From Chrysemys picta bellii (taxonomy: Eukaryota; Chordata; Testudines; Emydidae), in NCBI RefSeq assembly GCF_011386835.1, contig NC_088795.1:105026434-105090433 (forward strand): a stretch of 64,000 bases of DNA, written 5' to 3'. The position numbers and the translations under genes are program-made. The notes beneath the pieces are model-generated. The model searched no databases and was not told the DNA's origin. It worked only from the letters and a program-made list of their open reading frames with translations. Below, one piece after another: positions 11,775 through 24,338 of this stretch. Each line of letters opens with the position of its first letter. The first letter of the stretch is position 1.

Positions 11775-13905
11775 TAATTCCAGGATTTTTTCTCTTAAAT
11801 TTTAAACTCTGTTTGTACAAAGATAAAATTTGTTTTCTTATTTTCCTCTCTGAAGCAAATATCCATCACACTCTGGGTTTGAAAATCAGAGTCACACATA
11901 TTAAAGGGGTAATGGAGCCCTTAATGTTTGGGCTTCAGGGACCCTATTATATATTTTCACCCATCTGCATCAGTTCAGAAATGATAATGGGATACCAAAT
12001 GTATACTCAAGTTGAGAATTTTTGAATCTCAATTTATAATTAGCCTGTGGAAATCAATCTTCATGTTTTATTGATTGAGACACAGATCATGCTATGGGGA
12101 AAAACATCCAGGCTTGCTCTGCTCAAGGACACAGTCAGTGTTTAGATATATTGGCCAGTTAAAAGAGTATCCAGAATTCCATTGCCCATTCCTAAAGCAA
12201 AGGCTTGTAGCGTGTGTACCACTACATTACAGTGCAACATTTCACTATGCTTCAACTTTGCTGCTTCAAAGAGCTTCCCTGGAACATTGCTTTTCAACTC
12301 TGCTCTGAGGAGCAAGGAGAATGACTGAGGGATGAATGCTTTAAGAACATCAGCAGCAATTCCAAAGTGACTGTGCTTTGTAATTATTGTGATAAGTACA
12401 AAATAAAAAGGGGTGTTGTGATGTTACTGATTAAATGCTGCTTCAAGGTCCTTTATACCACTTCAGCAGTGCCTTTAAGCACAGTAATGTTGCACAAACA
12501 ATTCAAAGCCACATCAATACAACAGCAACAGAGGCTCACAGTCACATAGAAGCAATAATGAGGAATGACATTCCTCAACAGTAAAATGAGATCAAAACTG
12601 TTGCAGTCATTCTCAAGCTTTTCTGATTCTCCTTAGTCAGCTATTGCAGTTACCAGGTTAGTATTTGAGCAGTAACAGGAAATATGGAATGAAGACAATG
12701 ATGTTTCCTTTTGGAAAGCAAGGACTGTATATGCTTAGGAGACCATATGTTTATCTGTGTACCTACATTTATGCAAGATACTGTATAAAAATGTAATAGA
12801 TCTCTCTAAAATAAATCACAAGCAGCCTGGGGAGGCTGGCATGAAATTGACTTACAATAAATACATATTAAATGTGCAATGATACTAAAACTTCAATTGT
12901 CAGGATGCCACTTGGCCAAAATAGAGCTGCCAAATATGTTGAATATCAACTACAAAGACCCTGTGGAAAATCCTATTTTTCATACATATCAACAATTTAC
13001 AGTGATATTAAGCCATGCTTAGTTCAGTAATAATGACTATCTGAGCTATATGGAAAGAGCACCAAATATTTACACTGTATTTGTCACCCAAAGGAAGTTG
13101 TCTAAGTGTTCACTGAACTACAAACTACTAATTTGCTATGCAAAATATTTATGCCTCAGCAGATCATAAGCTGGCTAAAGCTAGTCCTCCAGTACAATTT
13201 TGTAGAAATTGAGGCATTGCTGCTATCGAGGTGATGCAGCTCAATGTACAAACCCACTGTCTGCTTTTACAAAGAGTTCGTATAACATTTTAAATAAATC
13301 CTATATGCCACTGAATTTATCCTGAACAATATAGGTATATTTTTCTCTGATGAAATTCTATCTGATCTGGATTAGGTTTCTGATATCAGATGGTACAGAG
13401 ATGAAATCTAAGCAAACTAAAATAATCTTTGATAAGTTTCATGTTGTTATGGAATAAGTTTTTGTTTATTTTTTCTTTAAATACCTGTCTCTGCATGTTG
13501 AACACGTTTTTGTGTATAATGAAGTACAATTTGCAGAATCAGCTGCAAAATGTTAGACGTCTAAATCTAAGAGCCAAGTTCTACTGTACTTACAGGAGGA
13601 AAACTCATTAAAGTCATTAGAAATTTTCTTCTAGTAAGGGCAGCAGCATATGGCACTAAAATACAAAAGGTGAACGCTTAGTACAACATAAGCCATCAGA
13701 TCTGAAACAGCAAATATTTTGTTCAACAATTATTTCAGAAATAACCATTTTCACTGAACAGGCTCAGATCATAGATATTGCTTCAGATTTTTTGTAAAAA
13801 TCAGCTTTCTGATTCATAAGTAACATAAATCCAGGCTGAAATTTGTAATTTTTAAACTGTATTAGTGTTTTTTTTTTCTCCAATCAGTCAGACACAAAAC
13901 TTTGT
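11775..13905. other. Non-coding DNA, nothing recognised
   Basis: AT-rich, with several short open frames (11708-12025, 12075-12308) that have no domains. Long stretches without obvious repeat debris could include conserved non-coding DNA, which cannot be judged from one sequence. Confidence 0.5.
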
Positions 13906-13908
13906 TTC

Positions 13909-14301
13909 ATGATATTAGTAAGAAAAATAAAGTCACCCCCTTGGGTTGAAAAGCTATCAGCAGCACAGGAAAAGCGCTTGGAATCAGTCAAATTCACTTG
14001 GCATTGCATGAATTATTGCTGCTCTGCACCATTTGTAACAGTCCAGCAGTTAAACAAGACTTCCTGTGGAGCTGGATTACTGCTGAGTGAGCTTCATCTA
14101 GGACCCACTCCCGCTGTCCCTTTGATTACCACTCCCCATTCTGTCAGAAGCACCTGGGCAGGACCTAGAGCTGAATACCAATCAGAGGGTGATCCTTCTG
14201 ACTACTGCTCTGCCCCACAGGCTCTAGGAGCAAAGTTCAAGTCACAGAGGCAGATCAGCAGAACTGAGAGACCAGCACTCAACAATTTAATGGAAAGTTA
14301 A
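13909..14301 (+). other. Unexplained 130-codon open frame
   Basis: This is the longest open frame lying outside a recognisable transposon. It starts at an ATG preceded by 'ttcatg' and ends in TAA. The peptide has no motif I recognise, no signal peptide and no membrane segment, and its composition is ordinary (a Cys pair near residues 37-38; Pro/Ser-rich second half). No splice-site pattern or codon bias argues for a host exon. Most likely chance; recorded because it is the only candidate not explained by a GC-rich mobile element. Confidence 0.15.
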
Positions 14302-15479
14302 GAAAGCCATGTGATTTCTCCAATAGAACAAACTGCTTCTCCTTAACTACTCATAATCAACAAATAAAGCAACATGCCCACACAAGCAACATTTAAGGAA
14401 TGTATTTTTAAAAATATATAAGTAACAGAGTAAATAATATATTTATGAGTAGAATCAGTGCCTATAAAATCCAATAGGAATATTCTTGTATTTAAACTTA
14501 GACATGTGTCCAAGTATCTTGTTGAATCAGGGCCCATATGATTTATTTTATTCATTGTCCTCCCAATATTTTCCTATTCACTTTGTCTGCATCGTGTCAT
14601 ACATAAACATACAATGCAAACTCTCTGGGGCAGGAACTTCCCCTTTATTCATTTGTATGGCATACAACTTTATTTATATAACCCCCAAGGTACATATTAT
14701 AGAATAATAAAACAACAGTATGAAGAGATTTGGAAAAAAGTTACTGTGAAAAAACTAGTCATATTGTTTTGAAATTCAGTATTTTGGCAACTTCTATTGT
14801 ATCTATCCCAGACTGTAAGGAAAGAAAAAAAAAGTACAAAGATGCATTATATAGTGGGCTGTTTATTTGCTTATAGAATATATTTTTTTTTAATTTTCAT
14901 TCATCACAAAATTCAAAAGACTTTATAATTGCTATACATCTACTATGGTACATGTGGCTTACTCCAAGTGTCTTTCCAAGTGTCTAATGTGGTCAGAAGT
15001 GTTAACATCTAGGAACTAAACCTAAGCCTGTTTTCTTCTTTTAACCATCCCTCCTACTGACGAACAGAATTCTGCATCACCACACAATTCCTCTCTGAAA
15101 GAGATGAGGACTTAACAAAAGGGCTTTGTTTTAGGTTAAAAAAATTAAATCCTAAAGCAACAAAAACAAGATGTGTTTTTTGTCTCAAAAATGGTCCTGG
15201 CCTGTAATCTTTTGTTCTAAAAGTGAGAGTTTATATCGAGCAGATTAACCTGAATTATTATGGTTACTGTGCTGAAATATCTCCAGCTCGCTTTGACTAA
15301 AGCAGTATAAATAATGTTTCCAATTTGTTTCCATTCATTTGAAGACAAAAAAATTACACTTCACATTCTTTTTCAGTAACTGGTTAAATGTTAACAACAT
15401 AATTATTTTACTCAAAGGCCTCCACAGTTTAAATGTAATCCTTATACAAGTGACACTTATATCAGTTTGACAGTAAGGG
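14302..15479. other. Non-coding DNA, nothing recognised
   Basis: AT-rich with short poly-A and poly-T runs. No repeat or gene supported. Confidence 0.5.
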
Positions 15480-15814
15480 GTGAGGGTGGTAGTCTTTGCA
15501 AGTGGTTACTTTTATTTGTTGTTTCTCATATCAGTACCAGTGATACTTCCTAGAGGTGATGGACCCAGAACAGACCTGCTGGGGAAAATCACAGTGGGGT
15601 GCAGAAGGACACCCAGCCTGAACCCCTGGTCTGGAGGGAGAGAGACTTGGGTCTCTGCCCAAGGGAGGTGACAGCTGTGAGCCCGAATCCTTAAATGGGT
15701 GCCCTCAAAAGATGCCGAAAAGGGGATGGAGGTGGAGTAGAAGTGCAGCTAACCCTGAAACAGAGATATCCAGCACCACTGATAACACAGGCCACTTACT
15801 TTAGACAACCAAGT

Positions 15815-15930
15815 TTGAAAAGTACGGGCTCAGTTTTCCTTCTTAAAATGAGGGTAATACTTCCATACTTCACAGGGAGCTGTGAGATTTAAATTCCTTG
15901 TTTATGTGCTTGAGATCATTTGATGTTAAA
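15815..15930 (-). mobile_element. MIR-like SINE relic
   Basis: 'gggctcagttttccttcttaaaatgagggtaatac' (15828-15862) is the inverse of the MIR core phrase 'cccattttacagatgaggaaactgaggc'; 'ttcacagggagctgtgagat' and 'cttgagatca' continue it. Old and unflanked. Confidence 0.6.
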
Positions 15931-16035
15931 CAGTAAATGTTCAGATTCAAAGCTCACTGAAGTCAGTTGGAGTTACTCCATTTCATTGAATTCAATAGGG
16001 TTTGAATCCTTAAGTATAATAAAAATGACGTATCA

Positions 16036-16100
16036 GCCCTGATTCAGCAAGTTCCTTAACCATGCATCTAATTTTAAGCATGAGTAGTCCCCTTGATGAA
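16036..16100. repeat. Ancient 'gattcagcaa...cttaa' relic
   Basis: 'cagccctgattcagcaagtt', 'ccttaaccatgcatct' and 'tttaagcatgagtagtcccc' match an old amniote repeat with 'gattcagcaaagcacttaagcacatgcttaa' in better copies. Related phrases occur at 22795-22840 and 35145-35235. Confidence 0.5.
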
Positions 16101-16224
16101 GCCAGGCTGACACTCTTACACTATTTTTGACATGAACATGTCTCTAAAAATTATCAAGGCATTCTTTTATAAGAGCAACATTACACTTCTTATATGTTTT
16201 GGCACATGCATATTTCTATACTAC

Positions 16225-16415
16225 AGTGTAATGGGTTCCAATTCACCTCTGCCACTGCATTACTGTGCAAACTTGAGCAAGTCACTTGTTTTACAGAATA
16301 AAGCACAGCCACATTTGTAAAACTCCTTATAAGTGCTAACTATTTAATAACATGAATAATTATTACTACGAATAATAATTTGTAAAGGGCTTTAAGATGA
16401 AATTAGAGCTGGAGA
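16225..16415 (-). mobile_element. MIR-like SINE relic
   Basis: 'gggttccaattcacctctgc', 'acttgagcaagtcacttgt' and 'tttgtaaagggctttaagat' follow the order of an inverse MIR: target phrase, 'cttgggcaagtcac', then 'gtaaagcgctttgagat'. No flanking duplication visible. Confidence 0.65.
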
Positions 16416-17980
16416 AACTTTGATGGAACTATATTCCATCAGAATATGTTGTTTTATTAAAATAGAAATGCTTTGGCAAATTGAGATGATTTCACTGGAA
16501 TTAAAAAAACTCTCGTCCTGTTCTGACATTGTTGGAATGAAACATTTCAATATTTTTATTTTGAAATGAGCGGTTTTGTAATTGTATTATAATGTACAAA
16601 AATTAAAAAATAAAAATGGAAGCACATTTTGTCTAAATGATGTATTTCAAACAACCCTAAATAAATAACAAACAAACAATCAGAATTTTTCTTTGCCGTG
16701 ACTTAACCAAAAATTTTTGGTTTTCACTCTGATTTAGAATAAAGCCAAATATAGGAATCTAAAAATCCTTTGCAAAATAGAATTTCCATCCTCCACACAA
16801 TGTTACAACATAAGTACCAAGGATTACTGACTATCATTAATGCTTGAACAATGTTTTGAAGATGGAAAGTGTTCTACAATTGGTTAAGGGTCAATTTTAC
16901 CTTTTAATGACCATTTAACCTCCTTATGTCAAGGTTGGATTTGATCCTATTGAGACACTACTAAACAAACAAGGATGTTCTTTGCACTGGAAAAATACTC
17001 AGATGCTTGGAAGTCTTATGTAAATAATAAATAGCACACATGATATTTTGCCTATTGCCTCATCAGAAGACTACATTCCTACTATAAATTCTGCATATAT
17101 TTATAACAGTTGAAACATATGAAGTAGGATAAGATTCTATGTTTACATTTTAATAGATCTACCTGACAAAAAATATGTGACAGTAAGACTTCTAAATCAT
17201 AAAAAAACCCTTAACACCTACACTTGTGTACTTGAAATAGACTTAAAACAGCTAACATGATAACGTCATTAGCTGCCCCATAGTTAAGGATCTTTGAGTG
17301 CAAATCTCAATATAATGATTAAAGACATGATTCAGTTCCTGTTAAAGGCTATGGAAAGACTCAATGGGAGTTGGATCAGGCCCTAAAATCCCCCCATTTC
17401 ACAATTTACTGGTTGAATGCAGTTTCCAAATTTCATAGAAAATTCAGTTGCCGTATATGATTTTTAAAGCAAATATTTACTCCCCCCCCCCCCCCACCCA
17501 GTGAAAATGCTGCTCCCTTCTGAAATTATGCTCTGTTTCCTCCATACCTCCATTGTGAGTACAGTGGCTGTTTCGTTAGGGAACCCAATCTCCAAACTTT
17601 ACACCCATTCTGCTAACTCCTCAGATATTAGCCAGATTTGAAATAAAAATAATAAAAAAAAAAACCCAAGAGATCTTTCACTTATTCCTGATTCCTTTTT
17701 AAAATATGCTAATATTAGTTTTAAAAAAGCAGCCCTGTTCCAACAACAACTTCCATTTTCCAGCACTGCAGCCAGCGTCCGAGACTCAGCCTTTTTGCTC
17801 TTAACATAAAACATGGGAGCTAAGTATGCAGACAGGGCAACAGGGCAGTTGGAAGCATGCTGTGGGGAAGATATGTGGATCTGGGAGGCTTATCGGGCAT
17901 GAGCAGATATTGAGACACAAACCAAGTGAATGGGACTTGCAGAGCATAAGAGGTTGAGCAATGATGTGCATGTGGGAAAG
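16416..17980. other. Non-coding DNA with one relic
   Basis: AT-rich. 'gactcaatgggagttggatcaggcc' at 17359-17384 is another copy of the old 'caatgggagtt' motif. A run of 14 C lies at 17482-17495. No gene supported. Confidence 0.5.
17482..17495 (+). repeat. Poly-C run (14)
   Basis: Fourteen uninterrupted C residues followed by 'accca'. Confidence 0.9.
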
Positions 17981-17988
17981 GACTAAAG

Positions 17989-18784
17989 TAGGGTTACCAT
18001 ACGTCCTCTTTTTCCCGGACACGTCCTGCTTTTCGGCACTCAAACCCCCATCCGGGGGGAATTGCCAAAAAGCCGAACATGTCCGGGAAAATGGCGGCTC
18101 TGCTCCTCCCCTGACTCTTCGTCTCTGTTTAAGAGCTGAGCTGCCCGAGCGCTATGGGCTTCAGGCAGCCCCCTTGCCTCCGGACCCCAGCCGCCAGCCG
18201 GGCACTTCCCCTCCCGGGCTCCGGCGGCGCAGGGTCCGGAGGCCTGGAGGCTGCCCGAAGCCGGTAGCGCTGGGGCAGCTCGGCTCTTAAACAGAGACGA
18301 AGAGTCAGGGGAGGAGCAGAGCCTCCAGCCGCGGCGGCTCTGCTCCTCCCCTGACTCTTCGGCTCTAAGAGCCGGGCTGCCCAAGCGCTACCGGCTTCGG
18401 GCAGCCCCCATGCCTCCGGACCCTGCGCCGCCGGAGCCCAGCAGGGGAAGTGCCCGGATGGGGGCGTAGGGTCTGGAGGCAAGGGGGCTGCCCGAAGCCC
18501 AAGCGCTACCGGCTTCACGGTTTGCCAGGCAGCCTCCAGACCCTGTGCCCCCGGCTGGGCGCTTCCCCTCCCGGGCACCAGCTGTGCTGGGGAAGCGCCG
18601 GCTGGGGGCGCAGGGTCTGGGAGCTGCCCGGCAAACCGTGAAGCCGGTAGCGCTCGGGCAGCCCTTTCCGCGTGGCTGGGAGTGGGAGGGAGGAGGGGGC
18701 GGAGTTGGGGTGGGGCTGGGGAAATGGGCGGGGCCAGGGCCCGTGGAGGGTCCTCTTTTTTTATTTGCTAGATATGGTAACCCT
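17989..18784. mobile_element. hAT MITE with 'tagggttaccatac' ends and GC-rich core
   Basis: The left end 'tagggttaccatacgtcct' and the right end 'gatatggtaaccct' are inverted. The flanks 'gactaaag' (17981-17988) and 'agctaaag' (18785-18792) agree at 6 of 8 positions, consistent with a decayed 8-bp hAT duplication. Just inside lies the family's 'agccgaacatgtccggg' block (18071-18087). The CpG-rich core holds a large inverted repeat: 18097-18154 against 18265-18322, including 'ctcctcccctgactcttcg' and its inverse. A further direct copy runs from about 18334. The segment near 18537-18571 nearly matches 32086-32110 in the copy at 31.9 kb, so the two share a core. No transposase. Confidence 0.8.
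17990..18000. repeat. Shared family end 'agggttaccat'
   Basis: The same 11-bp end also starts the elements at 27620 and 31893 and ends, inverted, at 28827 and 32411. This defines one MITE family in the window. Confidence 0.85.
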
Positions 18785-21312
18785 AGCTAAAGAAAAGCAG
18801 AGACTTTTCTACAGCAAGCTAGGTCAGAGGGTGTCCGTGGATACACTAAGGTTTTTGTTTTGGGGCTATTGCACAAAAACTGTCCTGTGCACCGTCTTAT
18901 CACGACGTGCAGACCAGAATCCAGAACAGCTAGGCTTTATTCATTTGCGTGACAAAGCAAACGGTAGTTTTATAGAGTTTATGCATTCCAATTTGCTGGC
19001 AACAAGAGACGGGGCATGAGGTTAGAGCTATTATTTAAAAGATTTTGTTCAGTACTACTGTCATTTACCAGTTGCACATACATATACAGAAACATATGAA
19101 CACCCACATATAGAATGAATATAAAGTTGTTCATTATGCTGAGGGAGGCTCTTTCCCAAGTAAGAGAAAAAAAAAAAGTATGGCATTTTTTTCTGATTCA
19201 TGATCCTTCCAATGCTAATATTTTATATATTGCTAAGAGTGTACATGTACAGAATATATAATATTTTTATATTTACACACATATTTGGAACAGATAACAT
19301 TCCATATTTTACAGATTTCTACATTTAGTTAAGAAATTTCTAGATAAAGTTAAATTTTCTTTAGTTTCTTAGACACAGGGTTTTTTTTTGGGGGGGGGGG
19401 GCAGATTTTGATCCTCTTACTCTCACTGAATGACGCCTTACTACCAGTAACATCATGGAGTAATGCAATACTCATTATGAATGAGGATGACTTAGATTGA
19501 AATCTCTTTAATTCAGAGAATATCCTTTACTGTATATTTTTCCAGGCCCTTGCACACTTGGGCCCTGAACTCCTGCAGCCTGTAAGTGCAACTGTAATTC
19601 AAATAAGAAATACTACTGCATTTAATTAATATTATTTTCCAGTTGTGCCCACTTTACAGAAACCAAAGGTGGCAATGTTTTTGCTCCAAAGAGCTTAGTA
19701 GCAGAAGAAATATTAAATAATGCTTCCAGAAACATTTTTAAGCAATGCTTCTTTTAGAGCTCCTCTTTTCTACTCAAAGCCCATTGGGTTAAAACAAATT
19801 AGTCTAGCTTAAGAAACAACATACTTTAAAACACGAAGTAATGGATTTACTTTCTTATAGAAAATATACACGGGCTGCAGATATCTTTCGGAGGGAGCGG
19901 GGCAGTAGGTATTTGCTAGGTTCCAATTTTTGTGCTTTAATATTTTGAGTTTTCTTTTCATCTGTGCACAGCGAGGCTACATTCTTATCTCACTAACAAT
20001 TCTGAAAACCCTATTAACTTCAACAGTTCCTGAGACATGAAAGCAGTCCATCCATGGCTAGTCTCTTAAACTAGGGCCCAAAAGTGGCAAGGGAAAAGGA
20101 CTGAGACACTGACATTTTAATGCTCAGAAGGAGATACATTTTAAAAATCCTATTTTTAGGATTCATATTTTATAAAACACAGACCTTGATGTTAATAGAT
20201 AACCACTGATTTTCAACAGATGGGGATCTGAACCAAAACATTCTGCTTTATGCAGATGAGACTTAAGGACCTGTTACAGTGAGATAATTTCCTGAAAGGT
20301 GCATAGCATGTTTAATTCCCATTAAGCTGAAACTAGAGACAAAAGTGCTGAATACTTCACAGAAGGTGCTCAACACCTTTGCTGAGTATCAATTTTTGCT
20401 GAGGAATATTGTTTGATCTTTTCAGAACAGGATCTTTTAAGGACCATACAAGGTCTGAAATCCATTTTTGTGAAGTAACCTATGTTTCTACAGTATAACT
20501 GAGGGATACAGAGAACACAGTTCTTCATCACAAGTGCCATGCCCTAGAACATGGTGGATTTTAGCAAGGTAGAAGGGATGGAAGAGGAAGTTGCCCCTTA
20601 TATTCTTATCTCCAAACTTGGAAAGTCCTCTGGATGGCTTGCAATGTAAAATTCCACTCTTGGCATCTCTAATGCACATGGCCAACATCTGTGATTTGTG
20701 CAAGGCATTATTCAAGTCAGCATTTGTGTACGTTTAATATTTTCTCCCAGAGCAGTAACAAAATACCCAGAAAAGGAAATCAATACACTCACCCTCAAAG
20801 TGGGCCCTTCTAGTTACAATAATCATGCTTTAGACTTGTTGCTTTACTGTAATTGTTGTTAGCTTGAAAGGAGGATAGTACAAAATAAATTGCAAGTAAC
20901 ACTGATAAGTACTATATGGCAGGAGTCCTCACTGCCTCCACACAACCCAATGGATGCCTATGCTCCAATGTAGGAGGTGCAGGTGATCCTACCTGGAGAA
21001 ACTTCAGTGATAAAAAGGTGCTACTCTGGATATACAGCAATGCAAATGAGGTTATGGCCCTTTTTCAGTTAAATGGAGACCATGGGTTCAATTCTCAACT
21101 CATACTAGTCTCACATTGGTGAAGGTAGTGATGTTTTTCCCCAATGTAAGTGATAAGAGAACAGGGGCATAGGCCAGTTCGCCTGCGTTCTTCAACAGTC
21201 AGTAAAGTGGACCAAACTAAGACCTATATCCATTAGAGATCAGCATGTTAACCTTAGTTCCCATATTCTTGATCTAACTTTTATGACTAACTCTGATTCT
21301 TCTGGGATGTTA
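18785..21312. other. Non-coding DNA, nothing recognised
   Basis: AT-rich. Contains a T9-G12 junction at 19381-19401. No gene or repeat family recognised. Confidence 0.5.
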
Positions 21313-21435
21313 AAGAGACAGGGTGGGTGAAGTAATCTTTTATTGGACCAACTTCTGTTGGTGAGGGAGACAAGCTTTTGAGCTGACACAGAGCTCTTCT
21401 TCAGGCCTGGGAAATGTACTCTGAGTTGGATATGC
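21313..21435. mobile_element. Dispersed turtle-type repeat fragment, family unassigned
   Basis: 'gacagggtgggtgaagtaat', 'cttttattggaccaacttct' with the dyad 'accaacttctgttggt', and 'gagctcttcttcaggcctgg' match a common reptile repeat. I recognise the sequence but not its superfamily. Ends are fragmentary. Confidence 0.6.
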
Positions 21436-21844
21436 AGTGGTGAGATGTGGATAGTTATTAGGAAACAGATGAAAGAGGAAATAGTAAGTTACATATCATT
21501 GTTTTCTGTGTGTTTCAGACACTTGCTGCCAAAAACCAAACACACCAATTCCCCATCCCACCCCCAGGGGCTAAATTCTTTATTCAGGTCTGCCTATTTA
21601 AAACAGGGTAGTTTTTATCCACCTTTACACATGATGAGTGAGTAATATATTCTGCAAGGTATCCCATCGATTGACACATTGTCCTGATTATTTTATTCTT
21701 ACTCATTCAACACATGGCTAGCTATGGAGATATCTAATTAATTTAGGGCCAGATTCTGCCTGGCCCTGATCAAATCATGAAGTGCATCATGGGATGGGAA
21801 CAGCCATTAAGGAGCCTGCCTTAGAGATAATGTTCTGCACAAGA
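21436..21844. other. Non-coding DNA, nothing recognised
   Basis: No gene or repeat supported. Contains 'agggccagattctgcctggccc' at 21747-21768, a short natural palindrome. Confidence 0.45.
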
Positions 21845-21852
21845 TCTGTGCA

Positions 21853-22091
21853 TAGGGTGACCAGACGTCCTGAAAAAAATCGGGACTGTCTCGATATTTA
21901 GGTGTTTGTCCTGCATCCCGACCGATGTATGGTTGGTATGCCATTGGTCCCGATATTGTGCACGTCTTCTTTTTTTTTTTGGTGCTTCGGCGGCGGCACT
22001 CCGGATTTTTTTTTTTTTTTTTTTTGCTTTGGCTCTGCCCCCCCCCCCCCCATGTGTTCCAATATTTTGTTCTTGTCATCTGGTCACCCTA
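21853..22091. mobile_element. hAT MITE with 'tagggtgaccaga' ends
   Basis: The ends 'tagggtgaccagacgtcct' and 'catctggtcaccct' are inverted. The 8-bp flanks are identical: 'tctgtgca' at 21845-21852 and 22092-22099. Inside are the family phrases 'aatcgggactgtctcgata' and 'tggtcccgata', then simple-sequence expansions: T12, T20 (22006-22025) and a C run near 22039-22051. Frames read through those runs give artificial Phe/Pro-rich peptides. A shorter copy of the family sits at 25.36 kb. Chompy-type MITEs of reptiles are a possible relation, from memory only. Confidence 0.93.
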
Positions 22092-23607
22092 TCTGTGCAA
22101 AACTTCATCTCCCTCATTTCTCTGCATCATCCTCCCCATGCAGGTGTGTCCCAAATGTTATTACTGAGTTCTTAATGAGAAGGGTGGGGGGGAAATCAGC
22201 TGCACTTAGCAGAAAGGTTATGCACCACACAGTTTCTTGCCCAAGGTATTTTTCTTATCATTTACAAGCATGCCAATGGTCCAGTTGTCAGAAGAATACA
22301 GTACTGATGGTAAAATTAGCTACCAAAGTTCCAAACAAAGTGCAAGTTTAAAAGGGCACATTGAATCAAAGAATACCAGCTAAATATGATACTGCTTTTA
22401 AGAAGCATGGCACATTTCTCCTAATGCCTTCTTGATTAATTTCTTATGTTGAATATTTTGTGTCTCTATGCATCTGTATACACATACATCCCTGCAGTTG
22501 AGCTTCATAATGGAAAACTGTCCTTTGAATTGACTCATTGTTCCATCACCATGACTTCTTTCATGGCTGAAAAAGTGACCTTAAGTTAGGATATAATGCT
22601 TGAACTCACAGAACATTTTTTTCAGATGTAATTCTGCTTCCTTTCCCTCCCCAAAGGCTCCTTCCTCACTCCTGCCCTTTTTCTTATAGTCTTACAGAAT
22701 TTAATGTGATTGGAACTGATGGAGTATTATGGCAATTATTCAAAAAAGAGAGTATATTTTTACAGAATGTTTAAACCACCCTTATTTAGAATGGCACTTA
22801 AGCAAGTTTAACTTTAAGCACGTAAGTCCATGCCTACATAGCTTAAACAAGACCAAAAAAAAAAATCTGATAAATTTTACAAAATGGTTCAAAAATTCTA
22901 GAGGAAGATCACTCGAGTTCTGTAGAAGGCATTTTGGTAAATGTTCTCTACCTCCCCCCCCCCGCCCAAATGTGTGGCATTTCCTTAATTTCTCTTCCAA
23001 CATCATCTTCCTTTTCTTCCGCGAGAGACCTCCCCCCGACTCCCTTTGAAAATCCTTATGTCCATCTTAACAGATGGAGGCGAATGAATGATAGCCTGGT
23101 GAGCAATAATGTTTTATTGGCATAAGTTTGGGAAGGCTGCATTATTTGCTAGTCATGAAGCCACAAGTGAGTTATGCAGGTCAACACAAATGAGTGTCAA
23201 TGACACCTTTATACAACACCACACTATCATATATTCTATTTATGCCACCTACTTTTATAGAAAATCTATTTTGGAAATGCTTTCGATACTTTTAAAAGTA
23301 TTAGTAATATTTTTCATTTTACTTGTAAGCCAGGTTGTCTTAGAACTAGTCTAAGAAGAGAAAAAATATAAATTAATACATTTAAAAACCATTTAATGTT
23401 TTGTTATGCGCTGTGACCACAAACAAGTTTTGTATCTCATTGCAAAGGGATCTTACCATCTCTTCATTGGAGGGGAAGGGGAGGAATAACCTCCTACCTA
23501 ACTCTGATAGTACATAATATATGGGACCTCAAATCTATGAATAGTACTGGGGTGAATATTGCCAGGCCATTATGATTTTAGGGAGAAAAAAAAGATTAAT
23601 TCACTGG
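22092..23607. other. Non-coding DNA with one relic
   Basis: 'cacttaagcaagtttaacttt' near 22796 and 'aagcacgtaagtcca' belong to the old 'cttaagca' repeat. Otherwise AT-rich with no supported gene. Confidence 0.5.
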
Positions 23608-23609
23608 TA

Positions 23610-24336
23610 CAGTAACTCCTCACTTAACGTTGTAGTTATGTTCCTGAAAAATGTGACTTTAAGTGAAATGATGTGAAGCGAATCCAATTTCTCCATAAGA
23701 ATTAATGTAAATAGGGGGGCTTAGGTTCCAGGGCAGCTTCCCCTACTCTGCAGGCACCGGGAGGGGGGGGGGGGGGGGGCTCAACCCTCACCCCGCCCAC
23801 TCCACCCCTTCCCCCAATCCCCTACCCTTGACCTGCCTTTTCTCCCCCCCCTTCCTCCCCCTTTATTTCGGATGCTGCATCCTGGCTCCTCCCCCCTCCC
23901 TTCTTCCTCTCCCTTCTAAATGCTGCAAGCCAGCTGATTGCCACGTTCTGGAGGCAGGGGAGGCATGCCGAGTCCTCGCTCCTCCCCCCCCCCTCCTGCC
24001 CAGGGCAATCAGCTGGCTTGCCATGTTCGGGAGGGGGAGCCTGCGCGCAGAGTCCTCGCTCCTCCCCCCCCCCGCCTCCAAAACACCGCAAGCCAGCTGA
24101 AGCTGATTGCCCCGGGCAGGAGGTGGGGGGAGAAGGGGGAAGGCCCTGATCTGTGGGGTCTGCCGGTGGGCAGGAGATGCTGGGGGGGGGGGTGTAGGGA
24201 GGCTGCCAGCTGTGGAGAAAGCAGGCAGCCAAACAACGTAAGAGTGGAGCATTGTACAAATTTAAATGAGTATGTTCCCTAATTGATCAGCAACGTAACA
24301 ACGTTAAGCGGGATGACTTTAAGTGAGGATTTACTG
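23610..24336. mobile_element. Tigger-like Tc1-mariner MITE with GC-rich core
   Basis: The ends 'cagtaactcctcacttaacg' and 'ttaagtgaggatttactg' are inverted, and TA flanks both (23608-23609 and 24337-24338). A longer subterminal match includes 'acgttgtagttatgttcctg' against 'tgagtatgttccctaattg' and 'gtaacaacgtt'. The interior has a G17 run (23763-23779) and an imperfect tandem region (about 23925-24110) in which 'agtcctcgctcctcccccc' recurs about 82 bp apart, with 'aagccagctga' and its inverse between. Several open frames on both strands come from this low-complexity core. No transposase. Confidence 0.82.
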
Positions 24337-24338
24337 TA

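Noticed and set aside
21902..22351. 149-codon frame with a Phe-rich and Pro-rich stretch, resembling a membrane segment
   Set aside because: The hydrophobic stretch is the translation of T and C homopolymers inside a hAT MITE.
23925..24110. CRISPR-like array
   Set aside because: Only two to three diverged tandem units, no uniform spacers, and a vertebrate context.
23822..24282. Several overlapping frames on both strands
   Set aside because: Low-complexity Pro/Gly/Ser frames from the tandem GC-rich interior of a Tigger-like element.
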